Origin: Vibrio owensii CAIM 1854 = LMG 25443 | Lineage (GTDB): Bacteria; Pseudomonadota; Gammaproteobacteria; Enterobacterales; Vibrionaceae | NCBI RefSeq assembly: GCF_000817815.1 | Contig: NZ_JPRD01000046.1 | Coordinates: 1 to 63,070 of the forward strand | Length of the DNA: 63,070 nt | Reading direction: 5' to 3' | In this document: piece by piece, positions 1 to 8,677 of the stretch | How positions within the stretch are numbered: the first letter of the stretch is position 1 | Layout of the letters: every line of letters begins with the position of its first letter | Notes under the pieces: generated by a model | Seen by the model: only the letters and a program-made list of their open reading frames with translations | Told to the model about the DNA's origin: nothing | Database searches by the model: none | Made by a program: the position numbers and the translations under genes

Positions 1-878
1 CGCTTCACCCGATTGAACAACTGACTGCCGGGTTTCAAGGCTGGAAAACAGGACTAGCAGCAGCCGACCGCATCAAGCAAGCCGTCAACAAAAGCCAAAC
101 AGAGCCTGAACGAATCACGTTACCAGAAGTTTCGGGAGAGCTTCGTTTTGATCAAGTGGCTTGGTCGCCAGAACACCACAAAGGTGAACCTGTTCTTAAA
201 CAGCTCAAACTCAGGCTAGAGACAGGAAATCGTGTTGCAATCATTGGGGCCAGTGGTTCAGGAAAAACCAGCTTATGTAAACTCGTTACTGGTATACATA
301 AACCAACCTCGGGCAAAGTGTGCATTGATGGTTTAGACGTTACCCACTGGGATCGGGACCAGTTCAAACACACGGTCGGTTACCTGCCGCAAAACATCCA
401 GTTCTTACAAGGCTCCGTTAAAGAGAATATCGCTCACTTCGATGTAGAAGTAACCGACTCGCAGATCATCAGAGCAGCCATGCGCGCTGGTGTCCATGAA
501 ACCATTCTTCAATTACCAAATAGTTACGAGACCATCATCGGAGATGGCGGCCACCAGCTATCTGGCGGGCAAGCACAAAAACTCGCTCTGGCAAGAGCTA
601 TTTGTTTCAAACCCAAGTTGTTGGTCTTAGACGAGCCCAATTCACACATGGACAAAGAGGGAGAAGAATACCTCACCTCATTATTGGCTTCTTGCCGCGA
701 AGAAGGCACATCCGTCGTCATGATTACGCACCAACCTCACCTACTACGCCATGTCGATTGGGTAGTCGAACTCAACCAAGGTCAAATCACCAAAGCGGGG
801 GAAGCAAGCAAAGTTTTACGATCCATGATGGATGAACGCTCTCGAACACAACCAAAGTCGGAGGCTTCGAATGAGTAA
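1..878 (+). CDS. Type I secretion ABC transporter, ATPase C-terminal part (5' truncated by window)
   Basis: This is the nucleotide-binding half of an inner-membrane type I secretion exporter. The reading frame is open from base 3, so the membrane domain lies upstream of the window. Visible motifs are a Walker A GASGSGKTS (about 246-272), the ABC signature LSGGQAQK (about 558), a Walker B ending in LDEPNSHMD, and the switch histidine in MITHQPH, so the ATPase looks intact. The next gene (HlyD adaptor) begins inside its last codons (ATG at 871, stop at 876-878), which indicates translational coupling. The RTX protein downstream is the natural substrate. A missing N-terminal peptidase domain (LapB/RtxB-like) cannot be judged here. 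The family call is secure; the exact substrate is inferred from neighbours. Confidence 0.93.
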   Translation, partial: LHPIEQLTAGFQGWKTGLAAADRIKQAVNKSQTEPERITLPEVSGELRFDQVAWSPEHHKGEPVLKQLKLRLETGNRVAIIGASGSGKTSLCKLVTGIHKPTSGKVCIDGLDVTHWDRDQFKHTVGYLPQNIQFLQGSVKENIAHFDVEVTDSQIIRAAMRAGVHETILQLPNSYETIIGDGGHQLSGGQAQKLALARAICFKPKLLVLDEPNSHMDKEGEEYLTSLLASCREEGTSVVMITHQPHLLRHVDWVVELNQGQITKAGEASKVLRSMMDERSRTQPKSEASNE

Positions 879-2214
879 AACGACATTACAACGCTCCGGC
901 ATTGAATTCGAAGATGGACGTAAGCTCTCTTTCACTACCAAACCCGTGGTTCTCATCTCGATGCTGGTTCTATTTATCATGGTAGGCGGGTTCATGACCT
1001 GGGCTAGCCTCTCTCCGCTTAGCTCGGCCGCTATTGCCCCTGGCGTGGTAATTGTGGAATCCAAACGAAAACCAGTCCAACACTTAGAAGGCGGGATTAT
1101 TGAGAAAGTGCACGTCAAAGATGGTGATTGGGTAACCAAAGATGATTTGCTCATAACGTTAAGTGCGACTCAAGCTCAGGCCAACCTAAACCGACTGAGA
1201 GCACAATGGCAGAGCGATTTAGCGCGTTTAAATCGCTTGCAATCGGAACTTGCCGATCATCCTGAAATTCAATTCGATAGCCGTTTGCTCTCTAGAAGTG
1301 ACTCAGCCGATATTCAATCCATCATTCGCACACAACAAGCTTTATATGAAAAACGACGCTCACTGCGCGTTGGTGAGAGCAATATTTTAATTGAGAAGAT
1401 AGAGCAAGCTCGCCTCGATATGGTGGGTTTACAAAAACGCTACCAAGCAGGAAAAGAGAGTATTCGTTATCTTTCTGAGCAAGTTGCCATGCACAAAAAA
1501 CTTCTGACATCAGGCAACACATCTAAGTCTCGGTACTTAGATTTGCAACGCGAACATTCGCAATTGGAAGGACAAATTGCCGACCTTAGCGCTCAGATAG
1601 GTCGAGCTAAAGGCTTTGTTGCCGAGGCAAAAATGGAGCTCGCAAACGCAGATTTTAACTACGCAAAAACACTCGGTGAAGAGGTTCAAGAGCTTGAACG
1701 TAAACTAAACGAAACTCGAGAAGCGATGGTGAATGCGAGTGATGTCTTGGAACGCGTCGAGATCAGAGCTCCCCAAGGTGGTGTCGTTGTTGGGCTGAAT
1801 GTTGTAGGCGAGCATGCGATTATTGCTCCTGGCGACACATTAATGGAAATCGTACCCCAAGAAGATGAGCTCATTGTGGAAGCACTTGTAAAACCAGAAG
1901 ATATCGAAGTTCTTCATATCGGACAGGCAACACAAGTACGCCTTACCGCCTTTAGTTTTCGGAAAACACCGCCAATTGAGGGTAAGCTGATTCACGTTTC
2001 TGCTGACCGCATTAGCGATCAAGCTACAGGTTCGTCCGCTTATCTAGCGCGAGTGTCACTCGATGCCGACATGTTAAATCAACTCGGCGAGTCGGTCTCT
2101 TTATACCCCGGAATGCCCGCTGAGGTTATGATCCTAATAGAAGATCAAACCCCGTTGGACTATTTGCTCAACCCTCTCGCCGTCGCTTCATATAAAGCGA
2201 TGCGAGAGATGTAA
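871..2214 (+). CDS. HlyD-family type I secretion membrane fusion protein
   Basis: This periplasmic adaptor links the inner-membrane ABC exporter to a TolC-type outer-membrane channel. The protein has 447 residues from the ATG at 871, which overlaps the end of the ABC gene by 8 bp; an in-frame ATG at 832 lies deeper in that gene and is less likely. It has one N-terminal membrane segment (about residues 23-45). This is followed by the family motif LEGGIIEKVHVKDGDWV, a long coiled coil (about 85-300), a second lipoyl half and a C-terminal beta domain ending near IEDQTPLDYLL. The architecture is that of HlyD/LapC/PrtE. No outer-membrane partner gene is present in the window. Confidence 0.95.
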   Translation: MSKTTLQRSGIEFEDGRKLSFTTKPVVLISMLVLFIMVGGFMTWASLSPLSSAAIAPGVVIVESKRKPVQHLEGGIIEKVHVKDGDWVTKDDLLITLSATQAQANLNRLRAQWQSDLARLNRLQSELADHPEIQFDSRLLSRSDSADIQSIIRTQQALYEKRRSLRVGESNILIEKIEQARLDMVGLQKRYQAGKESIRYLSEQVAMHKKLLTSGNTSKSRYLDLQREHSQLEGQIADLSAQIGRAKGFVAEAKMELANADFNYAKTLGEEVQELERKLNETREAMVNASDVLERVEIRAPQGGVVVGLNVVGEHAIIAPGDTLMEIVPQEDELIVEALVKPEDIEVLHIGQATQVRLTAFSFRKTPPIEGKLIHVSADRISDQATGSSAYLARVSLDADMLNQLGESVSLYPGMPAEVMILIEDQTPLDYLLNPLAVASYKAMREM

Positions 2215-2277
2215 GACTTATTCAAAAAATCATAATCCCTCGACGTTACTGGCTAATTAACTGATAAACAAAAGGAT

Positions 2278-2354
2278 GATAAAGCCAAACCCACTGCGAG
2301 GTGGGGACGGAAAGCTACAGATCTCAAATGGCATTGAGATGGCTGAGCTGCCTC
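2278..2354 (+). promoter_or_regulatory. Cyclic-di-GMP riboswitch (GEMM-I) before the RTX gene
   Basis: The segment carries the conserved GEMM-I blocks in order. They are GCCAAACC (2284-2291), a P2 hairpin CCCAC/GTGGG, GGGACGGAAAGCT (about 2303-2315), a P3 stem GATCTCAA/TTGAGAT, and the closing GGCTGAGCTGCC (2341-2352). It matches the Vc2 aptamer layout block for block by eye. It ends 33 bases before the start codon of the secreted RTX protein. c-di-GMP control of a biofilm-matrix or adhesion protein fits known GEMM use in Vibrio. The assignment was made by eye, not with a covariance model. Confidence 0.85.
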
Positions 2355-2377
2355 TATGTATCTCGCGATATATGAGG
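2351..2377 (+). promoter_or_regulatory. Candidate expression platform: Shine-Dalgarno-sequestering hairpin
   Basis: CCTC at 2351-2354 can pair with GAGG at 2374-2377, which is the Shine-Dalgarno site for the ATG at 2386. TAT/ATA pairs extend the stem with one bulged base. The first two bases of the anti-SD (CC) are also the last two bases of the aptamer closing stem. The two folds therefore compete, and ligand-bound aptamer should free the ribosome site (an ON switch). This is inferred from pairing only. Confidence 0.55.
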
Positions 2378-2385
2378 ATGACACA

Positions 2386-5238
2386 ATGGCGGAAATAGAT
2401 GTAACTCAGACAAACGCAAGTAACTCTGGAGTGCTACTAGACGGAAACACAGAAAGTCAGGGTGGTAGAGATGAGCCGAATGTACTAATTCGAAATGATG
2501 ACACTAATTATGAGGTAAGAGCAGGTAAGGATGATGACGTTGTCATAACCGGTAGTGGTGACGACTTTATTGCCGGTGGTCGAGGTTCTGAAGCCATTAA
2601 GTCGGGAGACGGTAACGATGTTATCGAATCATGGAACCACAGTATTGATGCAAAAGACGAAGCTGGCGTAAATCCCAACATCGACTTAGCTCGTGATAAA
2701 GACGTAGAGCATGTGGGGTGTGTCGATGACATCATTGTTGCTGGCTCTGGCAACGACTATGTCGAAGGCGGTGGTAACAACGACATTATTTATGGTGATC
2801 GTCGAGCGAAAACGGATGACAATAACTTACTAGCCAATGGTGATTTTGATGATAGCGTAGGCGATACTCCTGTTGTCGATCATGGCGGCTGGCAAACCTA
2901 CTCTAGTTATGGTGGATGGGAAGCAACCGAAGGTTTAATCGAAATCCAAAATAATGGTGGTTATGGAGCTAACAAAGATACGGCAAGAGAAAACGTATTA
3001 GAGCTTGATTCTCATAAAGATGGCGATAATACCGTAACCAACTCAACCGTCAGTCAAACCTTCACGGTTGATACCGCAGGCACATTCAAACTCTCATTTG
3101 ATCACACCAACCGCACCTCTAATGCAGACACAAACGGTCTGAAGGTTCTCATTGATGGCGAAGTTGTCGGAACATACAACAACTATGGCTGGGAAACGGT
3201 CAATCTAGATCTAGATCTAGGCGCTGGCGAACATACCATTTCATTTATGGCCGATGGTAACGAAGATTCTCTTGGTTCCCTACTCGATAATGTCGCTCTT
3301 CACCAATACCAAGCTAACGATGTATTGATTGGTGATGGCACTCCTAGAGACGGAGACAATATCGATGAAAGCTCGAAACCCGGTGATGACTTAATCCGAG
3401 GTAACAAAGGCGCAGACGTACTCATTGGTGACAATTTTGATGCCCTTTCTTTCAATGAGCAGTCTGGTAAGTTTGAGTTAGATTTAGACTCCGCTGAGGC
3501 ACCAGAGGGTGACGGTTTGGGTCTTGATAACGCGACAGCTTACAATCCTGATGGTTCAGAGGGCATGCTTGTCACCAAAGGAGCAGCGAACGGTGAAACC
3601 GGATACGGTGTAAAAGGCAACTCGGAAAGCGGTGTTAACTCACAGATCGGCTACTCGTACATCGACAGTGACGGTGCTGGACCAGACACAATAGGGTCAG
3701 AGATTCTGTCTGTATGTCTAGAGGAACATACGATGGCAGCCAAAGTGGGCATTTCGAATCTCTACCTCGATGAAGGTAATGATGGCGTTGATGAAACTGG
3801 TCATTGGGCAGCTTACCGAGAAGGTATTCTTGTCGCTGAAGGAGACTTCACGGCTGCTGATTTGAAAGATGGCAACAACCACAGCGGCTACTTAGAAATA
3901 ACACCTGAAGACACGGGCTTCAAAGCTTTTGATGAAATTCAGTTTTCTGCTGTTGGTCCTGAATTTGACAAAGGTAATGGGCAGGACGCGAGTGATTTCT
4001 TCGTCACATCGGTAGAAGCGGTTGGTCTAACTGGTGATGGTACAGATAAGTTACACGGTGGACGCGGTGATGATGTTCTACTTGGTGGTGATAACCAAGA
4101 AACCTTGCCTACGCCAGAAAACGGCATGTATGACATCAGCGAGTTTAATGGCACTTTTGATGTCGAACTCATAGGATCAGACGCTGGATTCAACAATTCT
4201 CTTGGGTTCTATACTGCAGATTCCAATGGGGATGTAGTAAATGTAGGCATCTTGTGGTCTGACGTTAAGAACGTCGAAAGCTCATCGACTTCTATTTCAA
4301 AAGAAATGATGGGCGGCGAAGCCTGTAAGCTGGGCTTCTTCATTGTTCCAGACGGTGCCGATAACGGCATTGAATCTGAGGGATTTATTGATGTTTCAGA
4401 ATTCGATCTAGATGCGCAATTACTCGGTGAAGCTGCATTTGAATTGGGTCTCCCAATCCATGCGCAAGTATCTCCGAACGGTGAAGGAACATCCTTGTTC
4501 CAATGGAACGACAATACTGACTTATCAGGTAATGATAACGACTTTAATGATGTTGAGCATACTGTAACGACAGTTGCAGAACCGGAACTACTGAAAGGTG
4601 GCCGAGGTGACGACTGGCTAGATGGCGGTGCCGGTGTCGACGTACTTAAAGGCGGCAAAGGCGATGACGTGATCATTGGTGGTAGTGGTGCTGACGAAGT
4701 CCGCGGTGGCAAAGGCAACGATACTATTGCTTACGACGCGGACGATACGTTAATCCGAGGAGGTAAAGGATTCGACGTTCTTGTCGCCAACGATAAAGAT
4801 GGCCCTATCGATATCGACATGTCTAAAGGCGGAGACAATATTAAAGGCATTGAAGCTGTCATTGGTACCAATAGTGATAGTGACTCTGTAACCCTAACTC
4901 TAGGCAAAGCCTACCACCAAGGTGGAGCGAGCGATAACACCAAGAGTAAAGACGATGGCCAATCAGAATTCTTTGCACTTGGTGTAGAAGATATCAAGCT
5001 CGATGAAAGCAATGGTTGGAGCCTAGAAAGCGATACTCAAGGCGATCCCGATGATGGTGTTACTATGACGGTGGCGGACCTTATGGCGTCATCAGATTAC
5101 AAGCTAGACCAAGGCATGATTGATTCCTTAGGCCTATCAGGCTCAGATGTATTAACAGCCTACACCTTTACCAAAGGTGGTAAAGAAGTCGTCATTTATA
5201 CCGACGCAGCCTTTGACGGTGATTTCCAATTTGTATAG
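2386..5238 (+). CDS. Secreted RTX-repeat / DUF4114 protein, probable biofilm-matrix protein
   Basis: This is a 950-residue acidic protein, probably exported by the upstream type I system and folded by calcium outside the cell. The start at 2386 is chosen for GAGG 8 nt upstream; an upstream ATG (2356) lies within the riboswitch platform. There is no signal peptide, as expected for type I export. Glycine-aspartate repeats (GGRGDD, GGKGDD, GGKGND) occur near residues 50-80, 100-135, 325-350, 560-570 and 735-790. Between them lie a galactose-binding/DUF642-like module (about 147-305), a second beta module (about 417-548) and a DUF4114 signature NDNDFNDVEHT (about 715-725). No LapG-type TAAG cleavage site is seen. 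The closest known idea is CabA-like matrix protein; the exact role is inferred. Confidence 0.88.
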   Translation: MAEIDVTQTNASNSGVLLDGNTESQGGRDEPNVLIRNDDTNYEVRAGKDDDVVITGSGDDFIAGGRGSEAIKSGDGNDVIESWNHSIDAKDEAGVNPNIDLARDKDVEHVGCVDDIIVAGSGNDYVEGGGNNDIIYGDRRAKTDDNNLLANGDFDDSVGDTPVVDHGGWQTYSSYGGWEATEGLIEIQNNGGYGANKDTARENVLELDSHKDGDNTVTNSTVSQTFTVDTAGTFKLSFDHTNRTSNADTNGLKVLIDGEVVGTYNNYGWETVNLDLDLGAGEHTISFMADGNEDSLGSLLDNVALHQYQANDVLIGDGTPRDGDNIDESSKPGDDLIRGNKGADVLIGDNFDALSFNEQSGKFELDLDSAEAPEGDGLGLDNATAYNPDGSEGMLVTKGAANGETGYGVKGNSESGVNSQIGYSYIDSDGAGPDTIGSEILSVCLEEHTMAAKVGISNLYLDEGNDGVDETGHWAAYREGILVAEGDFTAADLKDGNNHSGYLEITPEDTGFKAFDEIQFSAVGPEFDKGNGQDASDFFVTSVEAVGLTGDGTDKLHGGRGDDVLLGGDNQETLPTPENGMYDISEFNGTFDVELIGSDAGFNNSLGFYTADSNGDVVNVGILWSDVKNVESSSTSISKEMMGGEACKLGFFIVPDGADNGIESEGFIDVSEFDLDAQLLGEAAFELGLPIHAQVSPNGEGTSLFQWNDNTDLSGNDNDFNDVEHTVTTVAEPELLKGGRGDDWLDGGAGVDVLKGGKGDDVIIGGSGADEVRGGKGNDTIAYDADDTLIRGGKGFDVLVANDKDGPIDIDMSKGGDNIKGIEAVIGTNSDSDSVTLTLGKAYHQGGASDNTKSKDDGQSEFFALGVEDIKLDESNGWSLESDTQGDPDDGVTMTVADLMASSDYKLDQGMIDSLGLSGSDVLTAYTFTKGGKEVVIYTDAAFDGDFQFV

Positions 5239-5267
5239 GTAAACTCACTCGCCCTTCATCTACCTAA

Positions 5268-5295
5268 AAAGAGCGCCAATTGGCGCTCTTTCTTT
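5268..5295. terminator. Bidirectional Rho-independent terminator
   Basis: A 24-base perfect palindrome with GAGCGCC/GGCGCTC arms is flanked by an A-run on one side and TTTCTTT on the other. It sits between the convergent RTX gene and the ABC permease gene and can serve both strands. Confidence 0.9.
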
Positions 5296-5319
5296 ACGTA
5301 TCCGAACAATAGGCATGTA

Positions 5320-5997
5320 CTAGCTCAATGGTCTTAGATACGCCAAGAAACGTTTCTCGGCAATTTTAAAGCACCAAAGAATAATAAATGTCAACGCCAT
5401 ATAGAACAGGCCTGCCGTCAAGAAGGACTCAAACGGAGCGTAGTATCTTGAGTTCACCAATCGTGCGGCACCAGTTAGGTCCATGATGGTGATGATACCT
5501 GCAACCGCACTGCCGTGAAGCATAAAGATGACTTCGTTCGAATAAGCAGGTAACGCTCTGCGAAGCGCACTTGGCAAGATGATACGACGGTAAGTCATAA
5601 ACTTGCTCATGCCGTATGCTTTTGCGGCTTCTACTTCGCCCTTTGGCAAACCATTGATCGCACCACGAATGATTTCCGCCGTGTAAGCCGAAGTGTTAAG
5701 AACGAAAGCCACCAAGGCACAGAACCAAGCATGCTCCCAAAGCGTGTCTTTCACTGGGAAGAATTGGTCCATACCGTAGTAAATGAGATAAAGCTGCACC
5801 AGCAATGGCGTCCCGCGGAAAAAGTAAATAAACGCCCATGACGGCAAACTTAACGCGTAATTCGTGCTGTTACGTGCGATAGCTAATGGAATTGATACAC
5901 ATAGACCAATCACAAGCGCTAAAGCAACTAACCATACTGTCGTCCACAATCCATCTAGGTAGACCGGGAAACTTTCAATTATCAATGAAAAATCCAT
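5320..5997 (-). CDS. artM: Basic amino acid (arginine-type) ABC transporter permease, HisM/ArtM type
   Basis: This is an inner-membrane permease of the polar amino acid (HAAT) family, 225 residues with about five membrane segments. The EAA loop that contacts the ATPase is clear (GEVEAAKAYGMS ... ILPSALRRALP, about residues 120-150). It is the last gene of a four-gene minus-strand operon in the order ATPase, binding protein, permease Q, permease M. It starts 3 bp after the Q permease, so the two are probably translated together as the heterodimeric channel. The arginine/ornithine preference is inferred from the partners and from similarity to ArtM/HisM/AotM; histidine or lysine cannot be excluded. 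Confidence 0.9.
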   Translation of the reverse strand: MDFSLIIESFPVYLDGLWTTVWLVALALVIGLCVSIPLAIARNSTNYALSLPSWAFIYFFRGTPLLVQLYLIYYGMDQFFPVKDTLWEHAWFCALVAFVLNTSAYTAEIIRGAINGLPKGEVEAAKAYGMSKFMTYRRIILPSALRRALPAYSNEVIFMLHGSAVAGIITIMDLTGAARLVNSRYYAPFESFLTAGLFYMALTFIILWCFKIAEKRFLAYLRPLS

Positions 5998-6000
5998 GGC

Positions 6001-6741
6001 TTACCTCGCGTGAATACTGAATTTACGTTCCACCAGCTTAAGCAAACCGGTCGAAACGCTGGTAAAGAACAAAAAGATGATCGCGACAGCCATATAGAAG
6101 GTGAACGGCATTTTGGTTGTACCTGCTGCTAATGAGCTCATACGAACCATGTCTTCCAAACCGATGATGGAAACTAAAGCCGTCGTCTTGAGCAACACTA
6201 ACCAGTTGTTACCAAAGCCGGGTAAGGCATGACGAATCATTTGTGGTAAGAGGATTCTTCGAAAAGACATTACGGGGCTCATGCCATAAGCTTTTGCCGC
6301 CTCCAACTCGCCTTTGTCTACCGCCATGATTGCTCCGCGGAATGTCTCCGCCATATAAGCGCCAAAGATAAAGCCAATGGTCAATACACCGGCAATAAAC
6401 GGGCTGACATCAATGTAATCTGGCAAGTAAGACGTCCACTCATGATCAGGGTTACTTGAGGTAAACCATTCATTGAGCGTCTCATTGATAGAGTAAAGGC
6501 TGTTGTTTAATAGAATTTGACCACCAAAGAAGATCAACATCATCAGAACCAAATCTGGGATACCGCGAATGATGGTGGTGTATAACGTCGCGATTGCTCT
6601 CGCCCACTTGTAAGGAGCAAGCTTTGCCAAGGCGCCAAGCATGCCAAGAACAACGGCTAAAATCAGAGAAAGTACGGCGACTTCGATGGTTACTAGCGCC
6701 CCTTTTAAAATCGAGGCTTCATATCCTTGTAGATCCAGCAT
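6001..6741 (-). CDS. artQ: Basic amino acid ABC transporter permease, HisQ/ArtQ type
   Basis: This is a 246-residue membrane permease that pairs with the adjacent HisM-type protein. The EAA loop reads GELEAAKAYGMSPVM with ILLPQMIRHALPG after it. It carries a short periplasmic insertion near residues 75-105 (SLYSINETLNEW...), longer than in E. coli HisQ as I recall it. A strong stem-loop (6774-6810) separates it from the binding-protein gene. Such stems commonly keep binding-protein expression above permease expression. Substrate class is inferred from the operon. Confidence 0.9.
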   Translation of the reverse strand: MLDLQGYEASILKGALVTIEVAVLSLILAVVLGMLGALAKLAPYKWARAIATLYTTIIRGIPDLVLMMLIFFGGQILLNNSLYSINETLNEWFTSSNPDHEWTSYLPDYIDVSPFIAGVLTIGFIFGAYMAETFRGAIMAVDKGELEAAKAYGMSPVMSFRRILLPQMIRHALPGFGNNWLVLLKTTALVSIIGLEDMVRMSSLAAGTTKMPFTFYMAVAIIFLFFTSVSTGLLKLVERKFSIHAR

Positions 6742-6773
6742 AGGTGAGTTCCTAATCCCTAAAACTCAAAAAT

Positions 6774-6810
6774 CGACCGTTAGCGACTTCTAGGAACAAG
6801 CTAACGGTCG
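6774..6810 (-). terminator. Intercistronic stem-loop between binding protein and permeases
   Basis: An 11-bp perfect inverted repeat (CGACCGTTAGC at 6774-6784, GCTAACGGTCG at 6800-6810) is followed on the minus strand by ATTTTTG. It looks like a leaky terminator or mRNA-stabilising stem that raises binding-protein output relative to the permeases. Confidence 0.75.
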
Positions 6811-6822
6811 CTTAGCTACGGC

Positions 6823-7593
6823 TTAGTCGCCGTAAACATCGTAGTTGAAGTATTTACCCGCGATTTCTTGGTAAACACCTTTTTCACGTAGCGCGTTAAT
6901 CGCTGCGTCTAACTTCTTCGTCAAATCTTTATCTTGTTTACGAACGGCAATCCCCATACCTTCACCAAACCATTTAGGGTCAGTTAAAGAAGGACCAACA
7001 AACTCATACGCTTCACCGCCCGCTTTGTTTAGTACGCCTTCTTCAAGGGCAGATGCATCACCCAATACAGCAGCGATACGACCGTTAGCCAGGTCTAGAT
7101 ACGCTTCGTCGAATGAACCGTATCGAACGATTTCGACATCGTCACCGTAGTTATCCGTCAAGTACTTGTCATGCGTCGTCGCACGTTGAACACCAACTTT
7201 CACATCTTTAAGATTATCAAAATCTAAACCTGCGCCTTTCTTAGCGATGAATTTGTTTGGAATTTGAGCGTACTTACCAGTGAAGTCGACTTTCTTTTTA
7301 CGTTCTTCAGTGATCGACATTGCCGCGATGATCGCATCGTATTTACGGGCAAGTAGGGAAGGAATGATGCCATCCCAATCCTGAGCAACGATCTGACACT
7401 TCACTTGCATCTCTTCACAAAGTGCATTTGCCATATCTACGTCAAAGCCTTTGATTGAGCCATCGGTTTCTGTCCAGCTAAACGGAGGGTAAGCGCCCTC
7501 AATACCAAAGCGAACGGTTTTCCATTCTTTCGCTTGAGCCATACCAGACACTGCCGTCGCAGCAAGCGTTGCTGCTAATAACCACTTTTTCAT
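6823..7593 (-). CDS. Periplasmic basic amino acid-binding protein of the ABC importer
   Basis: This is the extracytoplasmic solute-binding protein (SBP_bac_3 family) that delivers basic amino acids to the ArtQM-type permease. The start at 7593 is preferred because AGGAG lies 7 nt upstream; the ATG at 7599 would be only one base from that site. A signal peptide MKKWLLAATLAATAVSG..AQA precedes the mature protein. The family ligand signatures are visible: FGIEGAYPPFSW, GFDVDMANALCEEM and MSITEERKKKVDFTGKY. It is close to ArtJ/AotJ/HisJ. The operon order and the intercistronic stem suggest it is the most highly expressed member. Confidence 0.93.
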   Translation of the reverse strand: MKKWLLAATLAATAVSGMAQAKEWKTVRFGIEGAYPPFSWTETDGSIKGFDVDMANALCEEMQVKCQIVAQDWDGIIPSLLARKYDAIIAAMSITEERKKKVDFTGKYAQIPNKFIAKKGAGLDFDNLKDVKVGVQRATTHDKYLTDNYGDDVEIVRYGSFDEAYLDLANGRIAAVLGDASALEEGVLNKAGGEAYEFVGPSLTDPKWFGEGMGIAVRKQDKDLTKKLDAAINALREKGVYQEIAGKYFNYDVYGD

Positions 7594-7673
7594 TTCCATA
7601 CTCCTGTGATTGCTTTTATTTGGTTTTGATTGTTGTGCTTAATAGGTGGCAAAAGACTGCCACCCAAGAAATA

Positions 7674-8444
7674 TTAGTAGATTGATGAGATAAATTGCTG
7701 TAATCGTTCCGAATCTGGGTTTGTAAATAGCTTAGCTGGGTCTCCCTGTTCTTCCACTAAGCCTTGATGCAAAAACATCACATGGTTAGATACGTCACGC
7801 GCAAAAGCCATTTCATGAGTCACAACCAACATGGTTCGGCCCTCATCTGCCAAGTCTCGCATTACCCCCAAAACTTCACCAACTAGCTCAGGATCCAGTG
7901 CGGAGGTTGGCTCATCGAACAACATCACTTCAGGGTCTACTGCAAGCGCACGAGCAATAGCGGCACGTTGTTGCTGACCTCCAGAAAGATGCCCTGGGTA
8001 GTAATCTTTGCGCTCATATAGCCCAACTTTTTTCAAAAGCAGCTCTGCGTTTTCAATCGCTTGTGCTTTCGGCACGCCAAGAACATGAACTGGTGCTTCA
8101 ATCACGTTTTCTAGAACGGTTAGATGTGACCAAAGGTTAAAGCCTTGAAATACCATGGCTAAACGAGAGCGAATACGCTGTACTTGCTTTTCGTTGGCAG
8201 GAACGGATTCCCCAGCTCGGTTATTTTTCATTTGGATAAGCTCACCGTTTACCCAAATTTCGCCGGCAGTTGGGGTTTCAAGAAGGTTAATACATCTTAG
8301 GAAGGTACTCTTACCAGAACCGGAAGAGCCAATGATGGAGATAACATCTCCTTTATGAGCGGCAAGTGAAATGCCTTTAAGAACTTCATTCTGTCCAAAT
8401 GTTTTGTGCAGGTCTTTGATATCTAGCGCTGGTACGTCATTCAT
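7674..8444 (-). CDS. artP: Basic amino acid ABC transporter ATP-binding protein
   Basis: This is a cytoplasmic ATPase of the HisP/ArtP/GlnQ group, 256 residues. Walker A GSSGSGKSTFLR (about residue 38), the signature LSGGQQQRAAIARAL, Walker B VMLFDEPTSALD and the switch histidine in VVTHEMAFA are complete. It is the first gene of the four-gene importer operon. Upstream (8445-8677, no gene) two half-matches to the ArgR operator appear on the minus strand: TATTCATT (8582-8589) and ATTATTCA (8621-8628). These would fit arginine repression but are weak. The substrate is inferred from the family. Confidence 0.93.
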   Translation of the reverse strand: MNDVPALDIKDLHKTFGQNEVLKGISLAAHKGDVISIIGSSGSGKSTFLRCINLLETPTAGEIWVNGELIQMKNNRAGESVPANEKQVQRIRSRLAMVFQGFNLWSHLTVLENVIEAPVHVLGVPKAQAIENAELLLKKVGLYERKDYYPGHLSGGQQQRAAIARALAVDPEVMLFDEPTSALDPELVGEVLGVMRDLADEGRTMLVVTHEMAFARDVSNHVMFLHQGLVEEQGDPAKLFTNPDSERLQQFISSIY

Positions 8445-8633
8445 TGCGCCTTACTCCCTGTGTTTTAATCACTGCAATAAGGGACTCCGCCCTCTTTGAA
8501 TTGAAACAAACTATCACCACCCTAGAGAAGTTGCAACAAATTATTAACCTAAATAATTCGAATAGATAGCCACAACAATCAAATGAATATGCAATATTTA
8601 GCGTTATATTCTTTTATTGTTGAATAATTGACA

Positions 8634-8659
8634 TAAAAAAGCCCCTCAAGTGAGGGGCT
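8634..8659 (-). terminator. Terminator of the glycine-rich lipoprotein gene
   Basis: AGCCCCTCA/TGAGGGGCT arms, followed on the minus strand by six T residues, lie 19 bases after the stop codon of the lipoprotein gene. Confidence 0.9.
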
Positions 8660-8677
8660 AAATAAGATACAAAACTG

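Noticed and set aside
4209..4718. A 169-codon open frame on the minus strand inside the RTX gene
   Set aside because: It is proline/serine-rich, as expected from reading glycine-aspartate repeats backwards. It has no ribosome site and fully overlaps a real gene.
8582..8628. ArgR operator pair before artP
   Set aside because: Only half-sites match and the spacing is not that of paired ARG boxes, so it is mentioned in the gene entry but not called as a site.
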